From positions 1 through 64,000 of the forward strand of contig JAETQI010000011.1 in the NCBI GenBank assembly GCA_021770755.1: a DNA stretch of 64,000 nt, in the 5' to 3' direction. Below are positions 44,059 through 52,101 of this stretch, in pieces (the first letter of the stretch is position 1; each line of letters starts with the position of its first letter). A program made the translations under genes and the position numbers. A model generated the notes under the pieces. That model made no database searches. It was not told where the DNA came from and was given only the letters and a program-made list of their open reading frames with translations. This DNA comes from Lachnospiraceae bacterium (GTDB lineage: Bacteria > Bacillota > Clostridia > Lachnospirales > Lachnospiraceae).

Positions 44059-44550
44059 TTATTTATTTTCAAGAGAAAGGATCTCATTTGTATTCAATAC
44101 CTTTGCATTCGATGCGCACTTTTTCCCATATTTTTCCGCATGAAATCCCGTAACAACAATATCACTCTCATAACTATGGCTAAACGTACAGCATGATATA
44201 AAATCATCTCCGATCAAAGCCTTAGATCTGCTGCTGTCCAACACAAGATAATAATAAAATCGTTTGAGGATAATATCGCCTAATTTGATATTGTCACAAT
44301 AACAAGGATAACCATAAAATATATGCCCTGTTGCGGATGTAAAACTCTGTCTGGTCAGTGCTTTCTGTTCAATTCTGCTGGCGACGGCTCTTACGCGCTC
44401 TTCACTCAGGCCAAAAACTTTGGCTGTAAATATCGTTGCAACAGCACCAGTATCAAACTTTACCGGTATTTTTATATCTTTAAATATGTCCGTATTTTCT
44501 AAGTACCCTATATAGTTCTTAGTTCTCTGACTGTATAAAAATCGAATCAA
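44059..44550 (-). CDS. Retropepsin-like aspartic protease domain protein
   Basis: The 163-residue protein has VKFDTGAVATIF, an aspartic protease D-T-G-A active-site motif, and later SKALIGDDFI, the hydrophobic-hydrophobic-Gly motif of the clan AA fold. Single-domain proteins of this size act as dimers. It starts with TTG, with AGGAGG 9 bp upstream, and overlaps the preceding gene by 32 bp, so the two are translationally coupled. There are no phage or retroelement genes around it. Target protein unknown. Confidence 0.65.
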   Translation of the reverse strand: MIRFLYSQRTKNYIGYLENTDIFKDIKIPVKFDTGAVATIFTAKVFGLSEERVRAVASRIEQKALTRQSFTSATGHIFYGYPCYCDNIKLGDIILKRFYYYLVLDSSRSKALIGDDFISCCTFSHSYESDIVVTGFHAEKYGKKCASNAKVLNTNEILSLENK

Positions 44551-44806
44551 TGCAGTTAACCTCCTCTTCAGGTATCCCCATCAATATCTCTACCCCCGTC
44601 AAACCTTTTTTCACGTCAAACAACGCATCATTATAGCATTTGTCTGTCGACACAGCGACAACACTGATGATCCTGTTTCCGAAATCCTCACTGTTTTTTA
44701 ATATGATCGTATTCAGACCTAAATGCGTATCGCTCCACTCTACCAGATCAGATCGAAATGGCTCCCTAAAATAAAGAATCCCTTCCTTCTCATATGTCTC
44801 TGCCAT
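44519..44806 (-). CDS. Conserved-looking protein of unknown function, coupled to the protease
   Basis: I do not recognise this 95-residue soluble protein. It has mixed alpha/beta character (GLNTIILKNSEDFGNRIISVVAV) with no membrane segment or metal motif. GGAGG precedes ATG and its 3' end overlaps the protease-like gene by 32 bp and contains that gene's ribosome site. The tight overlap suggests a functional pair, such as substrate or partner of the protease. Confidence 0.7.
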   Translation of the reverse strand: MAETYEKEGILYFREPFRSDLVEWSDTHLGLNTIILKNSEDFGNRIISVVAVSTDKCYNDALFDVKKGLTGVEILMGIPEEEVNCIDSIFIQSEN

Positions 44807-44836
44807 ATCCCTTCCTCCATTCTCTGCCCCAAAAAA

Positions 44837-45928
44837 TCACACCTGCTCCACCCGCGATACATTTTCCATGATCTTTCTTGCATTCCGGAAGCAGTCCAGC
44901 AGTTTCGGTGAAAACGTACCGCATTCACCGTTCGTGATCATGTCAAACGCCTTCTCTTTCGTGAAGGCTTTCTTGTAACAGCGCTCGCTGATCAGCGCAT
45001 CATACACGTCCGCAACCGACACGATCTGCGCCTCGATCGGAATGGCATCGCCCACAAGCCGGTCGGGATAGCCCCTGCCGTCAAAGCGCTCGTGATGGTG
45101 CCTGCATATCGTGTAAGCATATTTCCTGTAGCGTTCGTCCCACACGCCCTCGATATGGGAAAGCACCTCACAGCCGCGGATCGTGTGCGATTTCATGCAC
45201 TCAAACTCCTCATCCGAAAGCCGCCCCGGCTTTAGCAGGATATTGTCCGGTATCGAGATCTTTCCGATATCATGGACCGCGCTCGCCGACTCGATGATGC
45301 GCACTTCCTCATCCGTCAGGCCGTATTCGGGATACCGCTTCATCAGCTCCCGCGCCAGGATCTTTGTGTAGGTCTTCACACGCTTTACATGCTCCCCGCT
45401 CTCGAGGTTCCTGCTCTCCACGACCTCCGCCAGAATATCCGTGATCTGCTCATTGCGCTGCTTTAACACTTCCGCCTGTTTGCAGATCATCTCATACTGG
45501 CGCTTGAGCGTCATCGTCTGGGACTCTACCCGCTCCTCCAGACAGTTTCTGTACGCAAACAGATCAGCCATATTCCGCACACGCCGAAGGACCATCTCAT
45601 TGTCAAACGGCTTCTTGATAAAATCCGTCACACCATGATCAAAGCACTTGCGCTCGACATCCACCGCAGTCTCACCACTGATCACCAGCACCGGTATATG
45701 CTTGAGATACCCCCGCCGTTCCATGATCCGCATCACCTCAAAGCCGTCCATGACCGGCATGACCAGATCCAGCAGCACCACGCAGATCTCACCCTCATGC
45801 CGCTCGAGCAGGCCGATCCCCTTCTGTCCGTCTTCCGCCGTAAGGATCCCGTACTCTCCCTCCAGTATCTCTGTCAGCATCTCGCGGTTAAACTCCGCGT
45901 CATCAATGATCAGTACCTTATTTCTCAT
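44837..45928 (-). CDS. Response regulator with HD-GYP phosphodiesterase domain
   Basis: The 363-residue protein has a receiver (LIIDDAEFN, phospho-acceptor in VVLLDLVMPVMDGFEVM), a coiled linker and an HD-GYP domain with HDIGKISIPD, CRHHHERFDGRGYPD and ADVYDALIS. HD-GYP enzymes break down cyclic di-GMP to pGpG or GMP. All metal ligands appear present. AGGAGA precedes ATG. It is the second cyclic-di-GMP-degrading response regulator within 7 kb. No kinase neighbour. Confidence 0.93.
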   Translation of the reverse strand: MRNKVLIIDDAEFNREMLTEILEGEYGILTAEDGQKGIGLLERHEGEICVVLLDLVMPVMDGFEVMRIMERRGYLKHIPVLVISGETAVDVERKCFDHGVTDFIKKPFDNEMVLRRVRNMADLFAYRNCLEERVESQTMTLKRQYEMICKQAEVLKQRNEQITDILAEVVESRNLESGEHVKRVKTYTKILARELMKRYPEYGLTDEEVRIIESASAVHDIGKISIPDNILLKPGRLSDEEFECMKSHTIRGCEVLSHIEGVWDERYRKYAYTICRHHHERFDGRGYPDRLVGDAIPIEAQIVSVADVYDALISERCYKKAFTKEKAFDMITNGECGTFSPKLLDCFRNARKIMENVSRVEQV

Positions 45929-46098
45929 ATTGTCTCCTCATGTTGTTCGTCAAACGAAAACCACTCGATCCGATAATAGTTCGCATTCAACATCTGTTTC
46001 GTTTCGACAATATCTTAACATGACTGGTCAGCTCTGCGCAACATAAAATTGCGAATCCCGGCATACCCGATTTTTACCGATTTTCATCATATTTGGGA

Positions 46099-46127
46099 TT
46101 GATTTTCATAAAATAAAGTGCGATACT
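46099..46127 (+). promoter_or_regulatory. Promoter of asnA
   Basis: -35 TTGATT (46099-46104), 17-bp spacer and -10 GATACT (46122-46127). The leader of about 55 nt is too short for a T-box; the 259-bp divergent gap shows no riboswitch fold that I recognise. Confidence 0.5.
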
Positions 46128-46187
46128 AAAAATATCGTGTTTGACAGCAAAATCATATCTTTACGAATACAAGGAGGATAACCAGCA

Positions 46188-47198
46188 ATGGAAAATCTAA
46201 AGATTCCCAACCATTACCATTCGGCGCTCAACCTGCATGACACACAGATCGCCATCAAGACGGTAAAGGACTTTTTTCAAAACCAGATCGCACAGCGTCT
46301 GAACCTGGCGCGCGTATCGGCGCCGCTCTTTGTGGATCCCCTGTCGGGACTCAACGACAACCTCAACGGCGTGGAGCGCCCCGTAAGCTTTGATATCAGG
46401 GAACAGGGCGGACGCACCGCGGAAGTCGTGCAGTCGCTTGCCAAATGGAAACGCTACGCCCTGCAGAAATACGGTTTTACCGTCGGCGAGGGCATCTACA
46501 CCGACATGAACGCCATCCGCCGCGACGAGGACACCGACAACATCCACTCCATCTTCGTCGACCAGTGGGACTGGGAAAAGATCATCAACCGCGAAGACAG
46601 AAACCTTGATACACTCCGGGCAGTCGTCCGAAAGGTGTACAGATGTCTCCAGAACACAGAGAAATACATGGCGATCCAGTACGACTATATCGACGAGATC
46701 CTGCCCGACGAGATCTATTTCGTGACGACAGAGGAGTTGGCGGAGATCTTCCCCGACAACACGCCAAAGGAGCGCGAATACTACATAGCAAAGGCAAAAG
46801 GCGCCGTGTGCATCATGAAGATCGGCGACAAGATGGAAAACGGCAAGCCCCACGACGGCCGCGCCCCGGACTACGACGACTGGTCCCTGAACGCCGACAT
46901 CGTCGTCCACTATCCGGTGCTCGACATTGCCCTCGAGCTGTCCAGTATGGGCATCCGCGTTGACAGGGAAGCGCTGCTCTCGCAGCTTGAGAAAGCTGGC
47001 TGTCCCGAGCGCGCACAACTGCCCTATCAGAAAGCAGTCCTGAACGAAGAACTGCCATTTACCATCGGCGGCGGTATCGGACAGTCGCGCATCTGCATGT
47101 TTTTCCTCAGAAAAGCGCATATCGGCGAAGTCCAGTCCTCCCTGTGGCCCGATGACATCGTGAAAGCATGCACCGAAAACGGGATCAATCTCTTATAA
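46188..47198 (+). CDS. asnA: Aspartate--ammonia ligase
   Basis: AsnA makes asparagine from aspartate, ammonia and ATP in the cytoplasm. The 336-residue length and landmarks RVSAPLFVDPLSGLNDNLNGVERPVSF, SLAKWKRYAL, YTDMNAIRRDE and the C-terminal TIGGGIGQSRICMFFL match the family. AAGGAGG is placed 11 bp before ATG. It is a single gene, divergent from the HD-GYP gene and convergent with surE, with a strong shared terminator. Confidence 0.96.
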   Translation: MENLKIPNHYHSALNLHDTQIAIKTVKDFFQNQIAQRLNLARVSAPLFVDPLSGLNDNLNGVERPVSFDIREQGGRTAEVVQSLAKWKRYALQKYGFTVGEGIYTDMNAIRRDEDTDNIHSIFVDQWDWEKIINREDRNLDTLRAVVRKVYRCLQNTEKYMAIQYDYIDEILPDEIYFVTTEELAEIFPDNTPKEREYYIAKAKGAVCIMKIGDKMENGKPHDGRAPDYDDWSLNADIVVHYPVLDIALELSSMGIRVDREALLSQLEKAGCPERAQLPYQKAVLNEELPFTIGGGIGQSRICMFFLRKAHIGEVQSSLWPDDIVKACTENGINLL

Positions 47199-47213
47199 AT
47201 ATCTTATAGAAAT

Positions 47214-47244
47214 GTAAAAAAGACCGGATACCGGTCTTTTTTAC
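47214..47244. terminator. Bidirectional terminator between asnA and surE
   Basis: A near-symmetric hairpin: GTAAAAAAGACCGG and CCGGTCTTTTTTAC around ATA. The A/T-runs on both sides serve both converging genes; the surE stop codon lies inside the right edge. Confidence 0.85.
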
Positions 47245-47972
47245 ATTTCCCTATCGTATTTTCTAAGCACAGAACACTCCAATGCCCCGACCGATATGTA
47301 ATTGTGATCCACGGCATAAAAGTCCGTGTGCTCTCCGGTGATCTCGCACTCCGCGTCCTCCAGCGCGTACTCCCATTCGTTTTCCGACACGCATGACACT
47401 TTATATACATCCTTGTACCGCGGAAACGGCGCCGGGATCGTCTCCCTGATCCCCCTACATTCCTCCAGGCTGCACGACGGAAAATTGATATTCCAGATCT
47501 CATGTGGCAGCATCTTCCTGTCAATGGCATCTCTCAATATCGCTTCAAGATACCTGTCCGCAAGCGCATGCTCCTCCCGCCAGGCGGAGACCGCTATCCC
47601 CCTGATTCCCTGATACACCGCCTCTCTTGCCGCTGCCACCGTTCCCGAATACACAGAGTCGTATCCCATATTATGGCCGTTGTTGATCCCCGAGAGCACG
47701 ACATCAGGCTTTCTGTCAAGGATCGCCTGCACCGCCACTTTCACGCAGTCCGCCGGCATGCCGCTGCAACTGTACGCCGCCTGCACCGCCACAGGAAACG
47801 GCACACGCCGGATCCGGAGCGCATCCGCGACAGTGATACTGTGCGATACAGCGCTCCGCTGCCCCGAAGGCGCCACAATGTAGACTTCATCCGATATTTT
47901 CACGGCGATCTGCGCAAGCTTTCTGATACCCGCAGCATCGATCCCGTCATCATTCGTTATCAGTATCCTCAC
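47241..47972 (-). CDS. surE: 5'/3'-nucleotidase SurE
   Basis: The 243-residue metal-dependent phosphatase acts on nucleoside monophosphates. It shows ILITNDDGIDAAGI with the metal-binding Asp pair, VAPSGQRSAVSHSIT, GMPADCVKVA, and SGINNGHNMGYDSVYSGTVAAAREA. It starts with GTG, with GGAGG 7 bp upstream. It follows the DUF6320 gene by 18 bp and may be cotranscribed with that pair. Confidence 0.95.
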   Translation of the reverse strand: MRILITNDDGIDAAGIRKLAQIAVKISDEVYIVAPSGQRSAVSHSITVADALRIRRVPFPVAVQAAYSCSGMPADCVKVAVQAILDRKPDVVLSGINNGHNMGYDSVYSGTVAAAREAVYQGIRGIAVSAWREEHALADRYLEAILRDAIDRKMLPHEIWNINFPSCSLEECRGIRETIPAPFPRYKDVYKVSCVSENEWEYALEDAECEITGEHTDFYAVDHNYISVGALECSVLRKYDREM

Positions 47973-47990
47973 TTTTCATCCTCCCAAAGA

Positions 47991-48653
47991 TCATATATGA
48001 AAACGTCTCTTCAACTCCACGCGCGCCCTTCTGCCCCCTATGATCAGCGTGCCAAGCAGCAGGATCACGGACGCGTTCAGCGCCACGACTGAAACCATCG
48101 GATACGTGATGATCTGCACAAGGCTGAAAATGATCGCAACGACACTGCAGAGCACCATAAAGATCTGCACCATCAGATAACTCTGCCAGTTTTTGCGGTT
48201 GATGAACATGCACACCACGATGCCCACATCGATCAGCAGGATCCCGGACGGGAGCACATAGTTGACTGACCATCCGTTATACCCCACCGAGAAGTCGACC
48301 GCCACCAGCATGATCACCGCAATGATCGTAAGTACGACCGTCTTTGCGATATAACCGCTCGTTCCCAGGATCGCATAGCGGATCACGATATATCCGAACA
48401 GCAGCACCAGCCCGCCGATGATATACACCAGCGACTGCACCTCGGACAACATACATATGTTCACAAGTATGATCTCTGTCACCACTGCCAGAAACAGGTA
48501 CATTCTGGAGATGAACACCAGCTTACGCGATCTGACCCTGATGTCAGGATACATATTCTCGACCTCGACCGTCGGCTCCAGCACCGTCCCGCACAGCGGG
48601 CAGCGCTCTGTCTCATCGAGCACTTCTATTTTACATTGTCTGCACTTACTCAT
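47991..48653 (-). CDS. DUF6320 membrane protein with N-terminal zinc ribbon
   Basis: The 220-residue protein starts with a zinc ribbon (CRQCKIEV ... CPLCG), then about six membrane segments. This layout matches DUF6320 proteins, whose function is unknown. Its ATG overlaps the stop of the upstream condensation-fold gene by 8 bp (ATGAGTAA), so the two are coupled in translation. The pair is probably one membrane-associated system, perhaps acyl transfer at the membrane. Confidence 0.8.
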   Translation of the reverse strand: MSKCRQCKIEVLDETERCPLCGTVLEPTVEVENMYPDIRVRSRKLVFISRMYLFLAVVTEIILVNICMLSEVQSLVYIIGGLVLLFGYIVIRYAILGTSGYIAKTVVLTIIAVIMLVAVDFSVGYNGWSVNYVLPSGILLIDVGIVVCMFINRKNWQSYLMVQIFMVLCSVVAIIFSLVQIITYPMVSVVALNASVILLLGTLIIGGRRARVELKRRFHI

Positions 48654-50007
48654 AGTTCACCCCGTTACTCTCGATCTCTACACAGACGCCATCCTCGGCG
48701 ATCTTCCGGAAAAAACCGCGCTGAACCGATGCATCGGCAAGATCATAGCTGAAACTGAACACCAGTGTACTCCCATAGGAACAGATATTTCCTTTGATAT
48801 GCTGCCCCTTCGACATGGCAAGGCATGAATGGAACATTTCCACATACGGCCTGTATACATCGTCGACCGTTATATTGCCTATGTTTGTGATCGTCGTAGT
48901 ATTCGCGAGCGCCGACTGCGTATACACAACTCTCATGGCGATATTCTTGATCATCAGCGGCGCCGCGCGCGCCGCCAGTATCTTTTCATTCGACACATTG
49001 TATGAAAAAAGCCGCTCCAGGTTCTCTTTATTGATCTGTTGCTTGAGACTGTCCTTCACGATAGCGAGTACCTCCTCAAAGGCGTACTCTTCCTTGACAG
49101 GGTGAAACTCCGCCGACACCATGGCAAAAAAATTCTTCGTCGTGATCGAGTTAAAATACGGCCGCAGATTGACGGGAACCGCCACCCGGACAGGTTTGTC
49201 GGAAGGCATCCCATGCATACACTCCCTGTAGACGCTCCACACAAATACCCCTACCAGATATTCGTTGATGCTCACGCCATACTGATGGCACACCTTCTTA
49301 AGCTCCGGCACCTGCATATAGCCGTGCATCATTCCAAACTCACCCGGACTGAGCCGTTCGCCCTTTATCAGATATGCCTTTTTGGTCTGATAGCCCTTCT
49401 CGGAGCTCTTCCTGTAATTTTTCAGGAAGCTGTCCTCCCTGTTCAGCGAAGTGGTGCTGGCAAGCAGATCACCCTTCTCCCCCTTGAGCTCAGGGTGGGC
49501 AAGCCTCAGATACTGATACGTCAGCTCTTTCAGGAAATTGATACCGCCCATCCCGTCTGTCAGCACATGAAACACCTCCAGATTGATGCGGTATTTGTAA
49601 TATGTGACGCGGAACAGATAGCTGTTGTTCCGGTTCGGATAGATATATCTGCAGGGAAATGTCGTCTCCTCCCTGACCTTCGGCGCCGGCTTGCCGTTCT
49701 CCTCAAAATAATACCAGAACACGCCCTGACGGAGCCTGAGATTAAAACCGTCAAATTTGGGCAGCACAATGTCAAGCGCCTGCTGCAGCAATTCCGGATC
49801 GATCCGTTCCGTCAGCGTGACACTGATGCGGTACACATTGCTCATACTATCGCCGGCTATCACGGGAAAAAGATGGGCCGTGTTATCCAGCTTGTCCCAT
49901 CTGATCTCCCGCGTCGTACTCGTCGCCTTCACGAGCTTCGCCTTTTTTTCCTCTTTTCCATGTTCCTGCACAGGATCCGTTGTTTTTCTCTTCATAGACA
50001 GCCCCAT
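48646..50007 (-). CDS. Condensation/acyltransferase-fold protein (HxxxDG)
   Basis: The 453-residue protein resembles alcohol acetyltransferases and condensation domains. It has the HxxxDG active-site motif in LEVFHVLTDGMGGINFL and a later segment, RVAVPVNLRPYFNSITTKNFF, similar to the DFG-like region of that fold. No carrier-protein or adenylation gene is nearby. The start at 50007 is the first ATG; Met5 at 49995 is possible and neither has a strong ribosome site. It overlaps the DUF6320 gene by 8 bp. Donor and acceptor are unknown. Confidence 0.7.
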   Translation of the reverse strand: MGLSMKRKTTDPVQEHGKEEKKAKLVKATSTTREIRWDKLDNTAHLFPVIAGDSMSNVYRISVTLTERIDPELLQQALDIVLPKFDGFNLRLRQGVFWYYFEENGKPAPKVREETTFPCRYIYPNRNNSYLFRVTYYKYRINLEVFHVLTDGMGGINFLKELTYQYLRLAHPELKGEKGDLLASTTSLNREDSFLKNYRKSSEKGYQTKKAYLIKGERLSPGEFGMMHGYMQVPELKKVCHQYGVSINEYLVGVFVWSVYRECMHGMPSDKPVRVAVPVNLRPYFNSITTKNFFAMVSAEFHPVKEEYAFEEVLAIVKDSLKQQINKENLERLFSYNVSNEKILAARAAPLMIKNIAMRVVYTQSALANTTTITNIGNITVDDVYRPYVEMFHSCLAMSKGQHIKGNICSYGSTLVFSFSYDLADASVQRGFFRKIAEDGVCVEIESNGVNYE

Positions 50008-50082
50008 TTCACAATCGTGTTATCTATCATGCTATCTATAGTATACTCTTAAATGCAGGCTGTATCAAGAAAAAATATCCAA

Positions 50083-50625
50083 CTAATCCAGCGCCGCCCT
50101 CCTCACGCGCACGCGAACCTGTGAACCCACGATCAGTGCGAGCGCCATCTTCGCAAGATCCCCTGCAATAAACGGGTAAACGCCTGCCACAAGTGCCGCA
50201 CCAAGGCTTAAATCCGCCTGATACGCAAGCCATATCGTTCCAAAGGCATACGTCACTATAGTCCCCGCAACCATACCTGCAAAGCTGATCCCAATCTGCC
50301 CGTTCCATCTGTCAATGCAGTACCCGCAGATCAGCGCCATAAAGATAAATCCGATCAGGTATCCTCCCGTTGGGCCAAAGAGCTTCTCCGGGCCGCTCGT
50401 GAACGCCGAGAACACTGGCAGCCCCACAAGCCCCAGCAGCAGATACACGAGATAGCTGATCGTCCCGCGCCGCATTCCCAGAATATAGACCGAAAAATAG
50501 ATCGCGAGATTTGTCAGCGAGATCGGCACCGGACTAAACGGCAGCGCCAGCGACAACGGTCCCGCGATGCATGTGACCGCCGCCATCAGACCGATCAGGG
50601 TGATTTCTTTTGTCTTTGTGTTCAT
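50083..50625 (-). CDS. bioY: Biotin transporter BioY (ECF substrate-binding subunit)
   Basis: The 180-residue membrane protein has six segments and BioY landmarks: GPLSLALPFSPVPISLTNLAIY, GLPVFSAFTSGPEKLFGPTGGYLIGFI and the C-terminal VYPFIAGDLAKMALA. It takes up biotin, alone or with the shared EcfAT module. ATG at 50625 is chosen because GGAGG sits 9 bp before it and directly abuts the earlier ATG at 50634. A BirA box covers its promoter. No biotin synthesis genes are in the window. Confidence 0.95.
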   Translation of the reverse strand: MNTKTKEITLIGLMAAVTCIAGPLSLALPFSPVPISLTNLAIYFSVYILGMRRGTISYLVYLLLGLVGLPVFSAFTSGPEKLFGPTGGYLIGFIFMALICGYCIDRWNGQIGISFAGMVAGTIVTYAFGTIWLAYQADLSLGAALVAGVYPFIAGDLAKMALALIVGSQVRVRVRRAALD

Positions 50626-50647
50626 AGTTTTCATCCTCCGTTCTTAA

Positions 50648-50679
50648 TTGTTAACCATCGTTGTATTTATAGTTTACAA
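50648..50679 (-). promoter_or_regulatory. BirA (biotin) operator
   Basis: TTGTTAAC (50648-50655) and GTTTACAA (50672-50679) form an inverted pair 16 bp apart, the standard BirA box of Firmicutes. It overlaps the -10 of the bioY promoter, so biotin-bound BirA would block it. Confidence 0.8.
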
Positions 50680-50699
50680 TTATCCCGCACAAATGTCAA
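50671..50699 (-). promoter_or_regulatory. Promoter of bioY
   Basis: Perfect -35 TTGACA (50694-50699), 17-bp spacer and -10 TAAACT (50671-50676). Confidence 0.65.
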
Positions 50700-50755
50700 T
50701 ACCCAGCTTTCATCTGCCCGACCGTGTTCGCTCAATATTTTTAGACACAAAAAAA

Positions 50756-50829
50756 TGGAAGCAAGGGGGCTCGAACCCCTGACCTCTCGCGTGTGAGGCG
50801 AACGCTCATCCCGGCTGAGCTATGCTTCC
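50756..50829 (-). tRNA. tRNA-Val (anticodon CAC)
   Basis: The 74-nt cloverleaf has acceptor GGAAGCA/TGCTTCC, D-arm AGCTC...GAGC, anticodon stem TTCGC/GCGAG with loop CTCACAC, and T-arm loop GGTTCGAGCCC. The discriminator is A. The CCA end is not encoded. The anticodon CAC reads GUG. Confidence 0.9.
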
Positions 50830-50867
50830 AAAAAAATGTCTCCTTATATAACTCTCCTTAGGAGAAA

Positions 50868-50940
50868 TGGAGATAGCGAGACTCGAACTCGTGACCTATA
50901 CGTTGCGAACGTATCGCTCTCCCATCTGAGCTATATCCCC
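50868..50940 (-). tRNA. tRNA-Ala (anticodon CGC)
   Basis: The 73-nt cloverleaf has acceptor GGGGATA/TATCTCC with the G3-U70 pair that marks alanine tRNAs. The anticodon stem ATACG/CGTAT has loop TTCGCAA, and the T-loop GTTCGAGTC is standard. The anticodon CGC reads GCG. CCA is not encoded. It lies 38 bp upstream of tRNA-Val and is likely cotranscribed. Confidence 0.9.
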
Positions 50941-51066
50941 ATGCAATAAATTATACCACAATTCGCGCAGAATGCAAGCAAAAAAACAAAAAAATACTGT
51001 ATTTTTCCCTGTATCTGTGATATACTCGTAAATAGAATAAAACGGCTGCACACAGGAGGTTTCCCC

Positions 51067-51429
51067 ATGCACTCAATCATAAACATTCTGGAACTGATAC
51101 TGACCTGCATTGTTGAGATCAGCACGATCCTCCTGGAGCTTTTCGGAGTTGCCATCCTGGTCTTTACAGCGGTAAAATGCTTCCTGTACTGGATCAAGCA
51201 CGACTCCCGGATCCGTCTGGAGCTGGCACAGGGGATCGCACTGTCGCTCGAGTTCAAGATGGGCAGCGAGGTGCTCCGCACCGTCGTCGTGCGCGAGTGG
51301 GGCGAGCTTGGCATCCTCGGCGTCATCATCCTGCTGCGCAGCATCCTCACTTTCCTGATCCACTGGGAGATCAAGCACGAGGAAAAAGCGCTGTCACTGG
51401 ACAAAAAGGAAAGCACAGAAGAAAATTAA
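51067..51429 (+). CDS. DUF1622 small membrane protein
   Basis: The 120-residue protein has two membrane segments (about 5-40 and 75-100) separated by RLELAQGIALSLEFKMGSEVLRT, the conserved core of DUF1622. Function is unknown; no partner is indicated. ACAGGAGG precedes ATG. It is followed 41 bp later by the HExxH protein. Confidence 0.85.
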   Translation: MHSIINILELILTCIVEISTILLELFGVAILVFTAVKCFLYWIKHDSRIRLELAQGIALSLEFKMGSEVLRTVVVREWGELGILGVIILLRSILTFLIHWEIKHEEKALSLDKKESTEEN

Positions 51430-51470
51430 TAAAATAACAGATGTCATATAACGAAAAGGAGGTCTGCCAT

Positions 51471-52010
51471 ATGACAATCGGCAATATTTCGGGACTGTAT
51501 CCCAACTATTCCCCATATTCAAATCCAATCACCGCGTCTGCCAGACCGGCAGACGGCACTGTCAGCACAAGTGCGGTCAACCCGTCCGAGGAGACCGACC
51601 AGCACAGCGCTGATCCCGACAAGGTCAAGAAACCTGGAAAACGCTCCTCACCCGAGGATTGTGAGACCTGTGCCAACCGCAAATATCAGGACGGCTCCGA
51701 CGAGGGCAATGTCTCTTTTAAGTCAGCGTCCCACATCTCGCCCGAGTCAGCAGGCGCAAAGGTGCGCGCCCACGAGGGAGAGCATGTATCCAACGCGTAC
51801 AAGAAAGCGGCACAGAAGGACGGCAAAGTACTCAATGCCTCCGTGTCCATCCACACATCGATCTGTCCCGAATGCGGACGTACATATGTTTCTGGCGGTG
51901 TGACACACACGCAGATCAAGTATTCCAACGAGGACAATCCATACACCAAAAATCAGAAAGAGCTCGACGCTGCAAAGTTCAAGGGCGCAAATATCGACTA
52001 CGCAGCATGA
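51471..52010 (+). CDS. Small HExxH zinc-metalloprotease-like protein (SprA-related)
   Basis: The 179-residue protein has a variable Ser/Pro/Asp-rich N-terminal half, then CETCANRKYQDGSDE, KVRAHEGEHVSNAYKKA with an HExxH zinc motif, and CPECGRTYVSGG. This resembles the SprA-related putative metalloprotease family. No signal peptide is seen. The ATG at 51471 has AAAGGAGG; an ATG at 51441 lacks one. Activity is unproven and the cysteine pairs may bind a second metal. Confidence 0.6.
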   Translation: MTIGNISGLYPNYSPYSNPITASARPADGTVSTSAVNPSEETDQHSADPDKVKKPGKRSSPEDCETCANRKYQDGSDEGNVSFKSASHISPESAGAKVRAHEGEHVSNAYKKAAQKDGKVLNASVSIHTSICPECGRTYVSGGVTHTQIKYSNEDNPYTKNQKELDAAKFKGANIDYAA

Positions 52011-52036
52011 CAGCCGTCACCGATACAGAAACCACC

Positions 52037-52080
52037 AAAACGGATTGAATGTTCCCTGCCATTCAATCCGTTTTATTTTT
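52037..52080 (+). terminator. Terminator after the HExxH protein gene
   Basis: Perfect 15-bp arms AAAACGGATTGAATG and CATTCAATCCGTTTT, then ATTTTTC. It lies 26 bp beyond the stop codon. Confidence 0.85.
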
Positions 52081-52101
52081 CAATCACGCTCCAATGCTCT
52101 G

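Noticed and set aside
45929-46187. Possible T-box or other riboswitch before asnA
   Set aside because: No T-box consensus or terminator-antiterminator pair is visible, and the predicted leader is only about 55 nt.
50854-50866. TCTCC-TTA-GGAGA palindrome between the two tRNA genes
   Set aside because: The stem is only 5 bp and lacks a T-run; more likely part of tRNA processing spacer than a terminator.
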